Source of the DNA: Mucilaginibacter gossypiicola
GTDB lineage: Bacteria > Bacteroidota > Bacteroidia > Sphingobacteriales > Sphingobacteriaceae
DNA: 64,000 nt
Assembly (NCBI RefSeq): GCF_900110105.1
Contig: NZ_FOCL01000003.1
Span: 806,001 to 870,000 of the forward strand
Direction of reading: 5' to 3'
Positions 53,363 to 61,946 of the stretch are shown in pieces (the stretch's first letter is position 1; each line of letters opens with the position of its first letter). A program made the translations under genes and the position numbers. The notes below the pieces were generated by a model. It made no database searches, had not been told where the DNA came from, and saw only the letters and a program-made list of their open reading frames with translations.

Positions 53363-54924
53363 AACATGAAACCCTGCACCTGGCAGATTATATCATCATA
53401 GCACTGGCACTGGCCATTTCATTAACTATTGGTCTCAGGTTTTCAAAAGGACAAAACTCCACCAAAAAATATTTCGTATCACGCGGCTCTATCCCCGCAT
53501 GGGCCATAGGCATGTCATTAATGGCAACGCTTATCAGCAGTGTAACCTTCCTGGCCTACCCCGGCGAAGGTTTCGCATCTAATTGGATCCTGCTGGTGCA
53601 GGGGTTGATGGTACCAATAGTTTTGCTCCTGATGGTATGGTTTATCGTACCGCTTTACCGCGAAGTTATTGGCGTAAGCACCTATGAATACTTTGAAAAA
53701 CGATTCGGCCTGTTTGCCCGCTTTTACAGCTCCATAAGCTTTGTATTAACCCACTTTTCAAAAATGGGTACTGTGTTTTTCCTGCTGGCGCTGGCACTCT
53801 CCAACATGACCAATACCAACACCTTTGCCATTATCTGGGTGATAGGTTTTGTGATCATCGTTATCACCCTTATTGGCGGCATTGAAGCTGTGATCTGGGC
53901 CGATGTTGTGCAGGGTTTTCTGTTGATAGGCGGCGGCATTGCATCGTTCATTATCCTCATTTGCTCAATCAAAGGCGGCTTTCCCGAACTTTGGCATATC
54001 GCCAGCGTGAACCATAAAAACAATTTCGGGCCCTACTCCTGGAATTTCAAGAAGCTCACATTTATTGTAATGGCTATTAACGGTGTTTTTTATGCCATCC
54101 AAAAATACGGTACGGATCAAACTATGGTTCAGCGCTACCTCACCGCCAAAACAGATAAGGCTGCCATCAGGGCATCGATATTGGGTGTAGCCCTTACGGT
54201 ACCACTTTGGGCATTATTCATGTTTATTGGCACTGCTTTATTTGCTTTCTACCAACAAAATCCCCTGCCGGCAGGTATTAAGGCCGATGCGGTATTTCCG
54301 TACTTTATTATGAGCAAACTGCCCACAGGAGTTGTAGGGTTGATACTGGCGGCACTGATCTCTGCAGCAATTTCCAGCCTTGGGGCCGACCTCAATTGCC
54401 TTTCGGCTATTGGCGTAGAAGACTATTACAAAAAATTCAGACCAAATAAATCAGACCAAGAATATTTAAAGGCAGGCCGCTGGATAGTGGTATTGGCAGG
54501 CTTTGGCGCGATGGGTATAGCTACCCTATATATGCTTGCCGGTGATGAGGGAGCGTTGGGCATTGTGTTTACCCTCTATGCCATATTTTCCGGCGGCATC
54601 GCAGGGATTTTTTTATTGGGACTGTTTAGCAGCAGGGCTAACAGCCAGGGAGTAAACATCGGCATTATTGCCTGTATCCTGTTTACCGGTTACGCCTTCT
54701 TAACATCAGCCAAAATTGGTTTGGGCGATGATAAACATATCCTGCTTGATCTGGGTAAATACAACTTCAATCAGCATAAATACATGCTCGGTGTGTACAG
54801 CCATTTGGTGGTGATCATCGTTGGTTACCTTGCAAGTCTGTTTTTCCCTAAACCCGAATTAAATAAAAACCTCCTTTTCAGCGGGTGGCTTGAGGCCAAA
54901 CGCGCCGGAAAGCTTACCAAATAA
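53359..54924 (+). CDS. Sodium:solute symporter (SSS family)
   Basis: The 521-aa inner-membrane protein has about 13-14 membrane helices. The SSS motifs are LADYIIIALALAISLTIGLR, FVSRGSIPAWAIGMSLMATL, GIEAVIWADVVQGFLLIGGG, YGTDQTMVQRYLTAKTDKAA and LISAAISSLGADLNCLSAIG. It probably imports the substrate of the pathway, or an oligosaccharide breakdown product, using the sodium gradient. Overlap with the kinase gene shows a single operon. Confidence 0.95.
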   Translation: MKHETLHLADYIIIALALAISLTIGLRFSKGQNSTKKYFVSRGSIPAWAIGMSLMATLISSVTFLAYPGEGFASNWILLVQGLMVPIVLLLMVWFIVPLYREVIGVSTYEYFEKRFGLFARFYSSISFVLTHFSKMGTVFFLLALALSNMTNTNTFAIIWVIGFVIIVITLIGGIEAVIWADVVQGFLLIGGGIASFIILICSIKGGFPELWHIASVNHKNNFGPYSWNFKKLTFIVMAINGVFYAIQKYGTDQTMVQRYLTAKTDKAAIRASILGVALTVPLWALFMFIGTALFAFYQQNPLPAGIKADAVFPYFIMSKLPTGVVGLILAALISAAISSLGADLNCLSAIGVEDYYKKFRPNKSDQEYLKAGRWIVVLAGFGAMGIATLYMLAGDEGALGIVFTLYAIFSGGIAGIFLLGLFSSRANSQGVNIGIIACILFTGYAFLTSAKIGLGDDKHILLDLGKYNFNQHKYMLGVYSHLVVIIVGYLASLFFPKPELNKNLLFSGWLEAKRAGKLTK

Positions 54925-54933
54925 TTTACTGCA

Positions 54934-56355
54934 ATGAAAAAGTTACTGGCATCAGGTCTGGGTTTGTGCCTGTTTATATCCGCACAGGCGCAGGTAAAAC
55001 TCGCATCCATTTTTACCGATAACATGGTATTGCAACAGCAAAGCCAGGCTCCAATCTGGGGTTGGGATAAAGCAGGATCAACAATTACCATCAACACCTC
55101 GTGGAATAAGAAAAACTACAAAGCCAAAGTAAATGCCGCCGGCAAATGGCTTGTTAAAGTTGCTACCCCGGTATACGGAGGCCCGTACACTGTAACCATC
55201 AGCGATGGTAATACCATTAAACTAAACAACGTGCTTATTGGCGAAGTTTGGCTTTGTACCGGGCAATCAAATATGGAGATTCCGATGAAAGGCTATAAAA
55301 GTCAACCGATAACCGGATCTGTTGATGCAATCCTGAAATCGGCCAATAGCAATATTCACATTTATACGGTACCGCATTCATCGGTAACCGAGGTTCAGGA
55401 AAACAGCAAGCCCTCCGAGTGGCACGTGGCTTCACCTGAGTTTGTTGCCAATTTTAGTGCTACAGGTTATTATTTTGGCAGGTTAGTGAACGAAATGCTG
55501 CACGTGCCTATCGGCCTCATTAGTGATTGTTACGGTGGTTCAAGCGCCGAAGCCTGGATGGACCCTGAAGGGTTAAAAGATTTCCTAGAGATCAAAATTC
55601 CGGCTAAAACCGATTCCATTAAAGCAGTATCCCGCACGCCTACTACCCTGTTCAATGGTATGCTGAACCCGGTGATCGGTTACGGCATCAAAGGCTGTAT
55701 CTGGTACCAGGGCGAATCAAATTACGACCGTCCCGACCAATACGAAAAACTTTTCCCTGCCCTGGTAAAACGCTGGCGTGAGCTTTGGCAGCAAGGCGAT
55801 TTCCCTTTTTACTATACACAGATAGCCCCTTACGATTATACCCAACTACCTCCATACAATGCAGGCGGCAAATACAATTCGGCCTACCTGCGCGATGCTC
55901 AGCGTAAATCATTAAAAGCTATTCCTAACAGTGGCATGGCTGTATTGCTTGATGTTGGCGAACAGGCTACCATTCACCCGCCGAGAAAAGAGCCTGTAGG
56001 TACGCGGTTGGCTTATATTGCCTTAGCTCAAACTTATGGCATTAAAGGCTTTGACTACGCAAGTCCGCTGTATAAAGAAATGACAGTTGACGGCAACCGG
56101 GCTACCATCAGGTTTGAACATGCCGAAAACGGGTTAACCTCCTTCAACAAGCCCATTCAAAACTTTGAGGTTGCCGATAAAGACAAAATGTTTTACCCGG
56201 CGCAGGCCATGATATCGGGAAGCGTAATTATTGTATCTTCACCTTTGGTAAAAGAGCCTGTGGCCGTGCGTTACGCCTTTAAAGATTTTGTTGTGGGCGA
56301 TCTGTTCGGTACCAACGGGCTGCCCGTTTCCTCATTCAGAACCGACGACTGGTAA
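54934..56355 (+). CDS. Sialate O-acetylesterase-like SGNH hydrolase (SASA domain)
   Basis: The 473-aa secreted protein has a signal peptide (1-20, LCLFISAQAQ). An Ig-like N-terminal part (VKLASIFTDNMVLQQQSQAP) precedes the SGNH nucleophile block EVWLCTGQSNMEIPM (Ser112), then CYGGSSAEAWMDP and IWYQGESNYDRPDQY. This domain removes acetyl groups from sialic acids or from acetylated plant sugars. In a plant-glycan degrader a pectin, xylan or rhamnogalacturonan acetyl-esterase role is as likely. It is 9 bases after the symporter and 2 bases before the next gene. Confidence 0.9.
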   Translation: MKKLLASGLGLCLFISAQAQVKLASIFTDNMVLQQQSQAPIWGWDKAGSTITINTSWNKKNYKAKVNAAGKWLVKVATPVYGGPYTVTISDGNTIKLNNVLIGEVWLCTGQSNMEIPMKGYKSQPITGSVDAILKSANSNIHIYTVPHSSVTEVQENSKPSEWHVASPEFVANFSATGYYFGRLVNEMLHVPIGLISDCYGGSSAEAWMDPEGLKDFLEIKIPAKTDSIKAVSRTPTTLFNGMLNPVIGYGIKGCIWYQGESNYDRPDQYEKLFPALVKRWRELWQQGDFPFYYTQIAPYDYTQLPPYNAGGKYNSAYLRDAQRKSLKAIPNSGMAVLLDVGEQATIHPPRKEPVGTRLAYIALAQTYGIKGFDYASPLYKEMTVDGNRATIRFEHAENGLTSFNKPIQNFEVADKDKMFYPAQAMISGSVIIVSSPLVKEPVAVRYAFKDFVVGDLFGTNGLPVSSFRTDDW

Positions 56356-56357
56356 TT

Positions 56358-58670
56358 ATGAAAAAACTCCTGCTACTCTGCTTCCTGTACTGCAATATCG
56401 CGTTAGCTCAAAATAAAGGCATCGAACAATACAATGAAGTATGGAGCAGCCAAAGCCAAAACTCGGGTCAATCCATGCCCTGCGGAGGCGGCGATATCGG
56501 GCTTAACGTATGGGTTGAAAAAGGCGAGCTGCTTTTTTACATCGCCCGAAGCGGCACTTTTGATGAAAATAACGCCATGCTTAAACCGGGTCGGGTAAGA
56601 GTTAAGCTATCGCCCAACCCTTTCGATGGTAATGATTTTAAACAGGAACTACGGCTTCAAAATGGCTCGGTATTCATCAACGGAAAAAACGGAGATTTAA
56701 AGGCCGAAATAAAGCTTTGGGTTGATGTTTTCCGCCCGGTGATCCACCTTAATATCAGCAGCAACAAAGCCATTAAAACCGAAGCCATTTTTGAAAGCTG
56801 GCGCTATCGCGACCGGGAAGTTAAAGGCCTCGAAAAAAATGAAGGTTCCTGGAAGTTTGCCCCGCGTAATGATGTAAAAACGCTGAAGGATAACATCGCG
56901 TTTAAAAGCAATAGTATACAATTTTACCATCACAACCTCGACTCCACCATATTTGATGTTACGGTAAAGCAGCAAGGGATGGATGCTGTCAAGGATCAGA
57001 TGTACAACCCGCTTAAAAATTTAACCTTTGGCGGGTTAATGCAGGGCAAAAACCTGAAAGCAGCGGGGAACACTAAAGGACAATACCTCAACACCGATTT
57101 TGAAGGCTGGAAACTGGAGAGCATTAAACCTACAACCAATCAGGATATTGAGATCTATCTTAATATCCAACAAACCGCATTTGTAAATGAATGGCAGCAA
57201 GGCCTCGACAAAGTAATTAAAGAGGCTGAAAGCAATGCCAAAACCGCATGGCAAAAAACGGCTGATTGGTGGAAACAATATTGGGACAGGAGTTTCATTT
57301 ACATTAATACCGCTAAGCCTGACAATGATACCACAGCCTGGCAAACCGGTAAAAACTACCAGCTTTTCAGGTATATGCTGGGCTGTAATGCTTATGGACA
57401 AGCGCCCACCAAATTTAACGGCGGCTTATTTACCTACGATCCCGTTTTCGTCAATCCCCAATACGCTTTTACGCCCGATTTCCGCAACTGGGGCGGTGGC
57501 CTGATGACTGCCCAAAACCAGCGTTTGGTTTATTTCCCGATGCTCAAAAGCGGCGATATTGATATGATGAAGCCGGAGTTTGATTTTTATCTCCGCTCCT
57601 TAAAAAACGCCGAATTACGCAGCAAGGTTTACTGGGGTCATAATGGCGCTTGCTTTACCGAACAGGTTGAGAATTTCGGTCTGCCCAATAGTGCCGAATA
57701 TACCTGGAAACGCCCTGCTGATTTTGACAAGGGACTGGAATATAATGCATGGCTGGAATATACCTGGGATACCGTTTTTGAGTTTTGCCTCATGATGATG
57801 GAAACGGAGCGATATAAAGGCGACGACATTTATCAATATATCCCGTTTATTGAAAGCTGCCTCACTTTTTTTGATGAGCATTACCAATACCTTTCGCGTA
57901 AACGCAGCGCCAAAGCGCTTGATGGCAACGGGCACCTTGTTTTGTATCCCGGCTCATCAGCGGAGACATTCAAAATGGCCTATAACTCCAACTCAACTAT
58001 AGCCGCCCTGCAAACCATTACCAAACGAATGCTGGCCTTGTCGGATAGCTATTTAACAAGCGACGAGCGCTTGAAATTGACCGCCTTACAGAAACGGATC
58101 CCCCCATTAACATTTGCAGAAATTGACGGCCACAAAACCCTCTCTCCTGCCAAATCATGGGAGCGGGTCAATAACGAAGAGAACACCCAGTTTTACCCGG
58201 TATTTCCATGGGGCATCTTCGGTTTAAGCAAACCGGGGCTTGATACCGCTTTAAACACCTGGAAACTGGATACCCTCGTAGCCAAATTCAGGAGCGGCAT
58301 TGGCTGGAAACAGGATAACATTTTTGCCGCCCGTTTAGGCCTTACCAGTGAAGCTGCCAAACTAACCACCTTCAAACTCAAAAACTCCGGCAGGCGTTTC
58401 CCTGCTTTCTGGGGACCCGGTTTCGACTGGACGCCCGATCATAACTGGGGCGGCTCGGGCATGATCGGTTTGCAGGAAATGCTGATGCAGGTTGATGATA
58501 AAAAGATCTTGCTGTTCCCCGCCTGGCCTAAGGATTGGGATGTTCATTTTAAACTTCATGCGCCGTATAACACTACTGTTGAGGCTACGCTGAAAGGTGG
58601 AAAAGTGGTTGATATGAAAGTTTTTCCGGAAGAGCGAAGGAAGGATATTACGGTGATTTTGGGGCAATAA
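56358..58670 (+). CDS. DUF5703 protein, GH95/GH65-clan-like secreted alpha/alpha-barrel
   Basis: The 770-aa secreted protein has a signal peptide (1-17, CNIALAQ). The N-terminal beta-rich domain has YNEVWSSQSQNSGQSMPCGG and DIGLNVWVEKGELLFYIARS, recalled as DUF5703. An alpha-helical toroid (about 310-690) contains LFRYMLGCNAYGQAPTKFNG, FTPDFRNWGGGLMTAQNQR and PGSSAETFKMAYNSNSTIAA. The end is a small beta-domain (LLFPAWPKDWDVHFKLHAPY), the same layout as GH95 fucosidase/galactosidase and GH65 relatives. Trp-rich loops and acidic residues suit a glycosidase, but no member with a proven activity is known to me. It ends the operon. Confidence 0.75.
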   Translation: MKKLLLLCFLYCNIALAQNKGIEQYNEVWSSQSQNSGQSMPCGGGDIGLNVWVEKGELLFYIARSGTFDENNAMLKPGRVRVKLSPNPFDGNDFKQELRLQNGSVFINGKNGDLKAEIKLWVDVFRPVIHLNISSNKAIKTEAIFESWRYRDREVKGLEKNEGSWKFAPRNDVKTLKDNIAFKSNSIQFYHHNLDSTIFDVTVKQQGMDAVKDQMYNPLKNLTFGGLMQGKNLKAAGNTKGQYLNTDFEGWKLESIKPTTNQDIEIYLNIQQTAFVNEWQQGLDKVIKEAESNAKTAWQKTADWWKQYWDRSFIYINTAKPDNDTTAWQTGKNYQLFRYMLGCNAYGQAPTKFNGGLFTYDPVFVNPQYAFTPDFRNWGGGLMTAQNQRLVYFPMLKSGDIDMMKPEFDFYLRSLKNAELRSKVYWGHNGACFTEQVENFGLPNSAEYTWKRPADFDKGLEYNAWLEYTWDTVFEFCLMMMETERYKGDDIYQYIPFIESCLTFFDEHYQYLSRKRSAKALDGNGHLVLYPGSSAETFKMAYNSNSTIAALQTITKRMLALSDSYLTSDERLKLTALQKRIPPLTFAEIDGHKTLSPAKSWERVNNEENTQFYPVFPWGIFGLSKPGLDTALNTWKLDTLVAKFRSGIGWKQDNIFAARLGLTSEAAKLTTFKLKNSGRRFPAFWGPGFDWTPDHNWGGSGMIGLQEMLMQVDDKKILLFPAWPKDWDVHFKLHAPYNTTVEATLKGGKVVDMKVFPEERRKDITVILGQ

Positions 58671-58685
58671 AATTACCTGTCATTC

Positions 58686-58723
58686 CTACGCCGCCGCTCG
58701 GTTCCAGCCGAGTGGCGGCGTAG
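58686..58723. repeat. 16-bp GC-rich hairpin (REP-like), after the DUF5703 gene
   Basis: CTACGCCGCCGCTCGG (58686-58701) and CCGAGTGGCGGCGTAG (58708-58723) pair with one G-T wobble around six bases. Its inverted sequence nearly matches 59421-59446 (GCCACTCGGCTGGA[A/G]CCGAG). It begins 16 bases after the stop and may act as terminator. Confidence 0.7.
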
Positions 58724-59136
58724 AAGGATATTATAGTGATGATGAGCCAATAAAATACCCTCTTTCAATTGTAACAAATCAGGTGTCCCAATTTTTTGAT
58801 TCCGAAAAAAAATTGAAAAAAGCCCCGGCGTTCTTTTTCGTAAAAAAAGGAGTGTTCTATTTTTTGAGAGTGAAAACGCGGAACACCTAAAAAACGAAAC
58901 ACGTTGATTATCAAATATATAATATTTTACGCGAAACACTATTAAATACCTGACTATCAACAATTAAACCTTTTAAGGGTAAATATTCGCTGTTTCAAAA
59001 GCGGGCTAAAACATCTTTTCTATTTCGCCATTTTTTTAAGCTTTTCTGGGCTTTTTTGAAATTGATCGCATCGGTTATAAATGGTACTGCCAATATAATG
59101 CCACCAAAATGATGAGTGCAAATACCGATCTTCCGT

Positions 59137-59160
59137 GCCACCCGGCTTCGGCCGGGTGGC
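59137..59160. repeat. Perfect GCCACCCGGC-TTCG-GCCGGGTGGC hairpin
   Basis: A 10-bp stem with a TTCG tetraloop. Sequence style matches the other two GC-rich hairpins in this 835-base convergent gap. Confidence 0.7.
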
Positions 59161-59205
59161 CGCCCTCCTTACTACGCTGCGCTGTTATTGGTGATGTGTC
59201 CGTTA

Positions 59206-59382
59206 CTGGTCGAAGTTTAGCGATAGCGTAACTTCGTCCTAAAATGTGTTAAGCTTTCAGCTTAACTGTATAAAAGTAATAATACAATCGGTTGAATTTA
59301 TTTAGCTAATAATTCCGAGTACGGAAGCAGAATGCTTCCATTGTTTTAGGACGAAGTTACGCTATCGCTAAACTTCGACCAG
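59206..59382. repeat. MITE-like element with perfect 39-bp inverted repeats
   Basis: 59206-59244 (CTGGTCGAAGTTTAGCGATA... CTAAAA) is exactly repeated in inverse at 59344-59382. The 99-base interior holds a TTAAGCT-TTC-AGCTTAA hairpin and GGAAGC/GCTTCC. No coding frame. It can fold on itself as one long hairpin. Confidence 0.8.
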
Positions 59383-59394
59383 CGTAGGAGATTC

Positions 59395-59446
59395 GGCGGC
59401 CAGAGGCCGCCCCAATAGTTGCCACTCGGCTGGAGCCGAGCGGCGA
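59395..59446. repeat. Two adjacent GC-rich hairpins
   Basis: GGCGGCC-AGA-GGCCGCC (59395-59411) and GCCACTCGGC-TGGA-GCCGAGCGGC (59421-59444, one mismatch). The second is an inverted near-copy of the hairpin at 58686-58723. Confidence 0.65.
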
Positions 59447-59465
59447 CATAGAACTTTTTTCATTC

Positions 59466-59500
59466 TGACCTTTTGCCTTTCGCCTTTAGCCTTTCACCTT
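59466..59500. repeat. Degenerate heptanucleotide array, five units of TNRCCTT
   Basis: TGACCTT, TTGCCTT, TCGCCTT, TAGCCTT, TCACCTT. One unit equals the complement of the CGAAAGG array at 33763-33858. It ends 6 bases before the GH127 stop. Confidence 0.7.
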
Positions 59501-59505
59501 AAAAA

Positions 59506-61548
59506 TCACCTATCCAATGGCATCCAGGTCTCCATATCCACATGCCCACGATTACCCCATGCGTAATAAGGGATCAACCTGATATCAACAGCGTTTTGTT
59601 TTGGTGCCGATACTTCCTTATAAAGCCGGTTACTCCAATTATTCTCATTTCGCAGATCAGCTTTACCTGTAAGGCTCATGATGTCACTGTTATCTATTTT
59701 GATCATTTCAGGTTTGAGTTCACTGCCAGCCGACAGGGCAATATTGAAGATCTTTTGTCCCTTAGCCAAATCTGCCGATTCCAGGCAATACACCACCGGC
59801 CCTCTTTTTACCGCAACCTGGTTCCGGGTTTCCTCAACCAGCGGATTGGCCTCCATAAACGTAACCGGCATCGGCAAATCAAGATCAATCGTCATCCCCT
59901 TTTGCCAAACGGCATTCAATTGGGTGTAGGCTCCGGGAGTAGTATCTAACTGCGGAGCCGACTGGCCAGCAAGTTTTATACTTGCTCCCTTACACCAGCC
60001 GGGGATCCTCAAAAATACCGAGAATGCTTTATTGCCCGGCACTTCATCAAACCCAATGCGGATCTTTCCATCCCATGGGTAATTGGTGGTTTGGGTTATT
60101 TTTATTGGCGTTCCATCTTTCAGCTTAACCGTTATGGTATTGCTGCCGTACAGGTTAAACCAAAGGCCTTTATCCGATACGCTGTAAGCATAATCGCTCA
60201 CCTCGGCAATGGTACGCACCACATTTGGCGGACAGCAGTTAGATAATTTGATGTACCCCACCCTATCCTTTGACCAGCGCTGTTTGAACGGTAAACTATC
60301 TGAATAAGCCAGCGGATTGGTATACAAAAAATCGCGACCGCTTAAGCTGATGCCCGAAAGCACGCTGTTGTACAGCGCCAATTCCATCACATCGGCATAT
60401 TTAGCATCCCCGGTTATTTGCAGCATGCGCCAGTTCCATAAAACATTGCCAATATTAGCGCAGGTTTCATTATGGGCGGTGAAGTTGGGCAGTTGATAAT
60501 CACGCCCGTAAGCCTGGTGTACTTTCTGTACCTCGTTAGGGTTATAAGAAGTGCCATCCGGCGAAACGCCATCATACAATGATCCGCAGCCGCCGGTGAT
60601 ATACATTTTACGGTTAACCACATCGTTCCACATCAGGTTTAAGGTATGCATAAGTGTAGTGTCACCGGTTTCGGCATAAACATCAGCAGCGCCCGCGAAC
60701 AGGTAGTTGGCACGTACCGCATGGCCCATGACCTGGGTTTGCTGGCGGAAGGGTACCCTGTCCTGGTTGTCATCCGTACCATCCTTCATCAGGCCCCGAA
60801 TATCGATCAGGTTTTTAGCCAGTTCCAGGTATTTGGGATCGCGGGTGGTACGGTACATCTCCACCACGCCCATGTAATGCGATGGGCAAATGGCATTGCG
60901 CGCCAGTTCGGGCGAAGCTGTTTTATAAAACTTATAGAGATAGTCGGTAGCCTTGATAGCTACTTTCAGCAAAGTTGTTTTGCCTGTTACGCGGTAATGC
61001 ACACAGGCGGCGGTCATGAGGTGGCCAAGATTATAAGTTTCAAAATTGAGGCGGTCGTTAAACGCCTTTTCCTTGCCGCTGTTCTTACGTTCCTCAATAA
61101 TGGTTGGCGTATGGATATAGCCGTCGGCCCGTTGCGCTTTGGCGATAACGGCTATGGTTTTATCCATCAACGCATCCAATTTAGGATCGTGCGTAGCTGC
61201 GTACATGCTGGCTACTGCCTCAAACAGCTTATAAAAATCGCCATCATGAAAAGGTGGACCTTCGTGCGAACCGGTATCCAGTCCGGCAGCTATTTCAAAA
61301 TTGCGGTAAGCGTGACTGATCTTTGGGTCGGTATAAACACGCCACAGGTTCGGGATCATGGTATCACGGCAAACCTTAAACCTGTCGGCCCAAAAACCGC
61401 CTGTCCATTGTACTGCGCCCATATCAAGGCTGCTGAGTTTGGCGTAATTACTTTTGCTGGTATTTACCAGGGCCTTGTTTTGGGCATTAAGTCTGCCGCC
61501 AACAATTACCAGTACTGTGATGATAAGATATTTATGTGATGTTTTCAT
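59506..61548 (-). CDS. GH127 beta-L-arabinofuranosidase (DUF1680)
   Basis: The 680-aa secreted enzyme has a signal peptide (1-22, IVGGRLNAQ). The alpha/alpha barrel has FEIAAGLDTGSHEGPPFHDG, FYKLFEAVASMYAATHDPKL and LNFETYNLGHLMTAACVHY. The zinc/cysteine catalytic centre is Glu361 and Cys363 (FTAHNETCANIGN) with Cys438 and Cys439 (KLSNCCPPNVVRT), matching the family's Glu-Cys-Cys-Cys set. C-terminal beta-sandwiches end in RLIPYYAWGNRGHVDMETWM. It releases beta-linked L-arabinofuranose as found in plant hydroxyproline-rich glycoproteins and rhamnogalacturonan II. The 398-base gap to GH106 is mostly a MITE-like element, so they may once have been a tight operon. Confidence 0.93.
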   Translation of the reverse strand: MKTSHKYLIITVLVIVGGRLNAQNKALVNTSKSNYAKLSSLDMGAVQWTGGFWADRFKVCRDTMIPNLWRVYTDPKISHAYRNFEIAAGLDTGSHEGPPFHDGDFYKLFEAVASMYAATHDPKLDALMDKTIAVIAKAQRADGYIHTPTIIEERKNSGKEKAFNDRLNFETYNLGHLMTAACVHYRVTGKTTLLKVAIKATDYLYKFYKTASPELARNAICPSHYMGVVEMYRTTRDPKYLELAKNLIDIRGLMKDGTDDNQDRVPFRQQTQVMGHAVRANYLFAGAADVYAETGDTTLMHTLNLMWNDVVNRKMYITGGCGSLYDGVSPDGTSYNPNEVQKVHQAYGRDYQLPNFTAHNETCANIGNVLWNWRMLQITGDAKYADVMELALYNSVLSGISLSGRDFLYTNPLAYSDSLPFKQRWSKDRVGYIKLSNCCPPNVVRTIAEVSDYAYSVSDKGLWFNLYGSNTITVKLKDGTPIKITQTTNYPWDGKIRIGFDEVPGNKAFSVFLRIPGWCKGASIKLAGQSAPQLDTTPGAYTQLNAVWQKGMTIDLDLPMPVTFMEANPLVEETRNQVAVKRGPVVYCLESADLAKGQKIFNIALSAGSELKPEMIKIDNSDIMSLTGKADLRNENNWSNRLYKEVSAPKQNAVDIRLIPYYAWGNRGHVDMETWMPLDR

Positions 61549-61580
61549 TTTAACGTTTTGGAAAGATCCGAAGACCTTAA

Positions 61581-61900
61581 GACTCTTTGCGAGTTCAAGT
61601 TAACCCACAGTTTTATCGTTTAATCGGCATGGCGTGTTGTTTTGCCCCCTCTGGGGCAAAGGATGTTTCTATAATTTTTATGCTACAAACCTTCTGCACC
61701 TCTGGTGCACTTTTCCTTAAGCATATCTCGATCAATAACTGTTTAATTATAAAAATCCCCCAGAGGGGGTAAAGGTTTGTAGAAATAACGTCCCGCCCCT
61801 TATCCGAACCCCAGAGGGGTTCAACTCGCGCTGATTACTCAATTAGCAATGACCATTTAACTTATTAATTTATGGATTAACCTAAACTCACAGACAGCCC
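61581..61900. mobile_element. Diverged second copy of the MITE-like element
   Basis: It shares order and sequence with 44665-44972: TTCAAGTTAACCCACAG, TTTAATCGGCATGGCGT, TTTTGCCCCCTCTGGGGCAA, TTTTTATGCTACAAACCTTC and TGCACCTCTGGTGCAC. The ends (near 61581-61606 and 61874-61900) are now imperfect inverted repeats. No coding frame. It separates GH106 from GH127. Confidence 0.65.
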
Positions 61901-61946
61901 CTGAGGGAATCCGAATAATGAGATATTTATTGTCATTTTCATACTA

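Noticed and set aside
58673..58963. 96-codon frame on - in the convergent gap
   Set aside because: It runs through the REP-like hairpin and A/T-rich tracts, has low-complexity Arg/Ser content and no start context.
60646..61539. 297-codon open frame on + inside the GH127 gene
   Set aside because: Antisense to conserved barrel motifs of GH127; no recognisable protein features.
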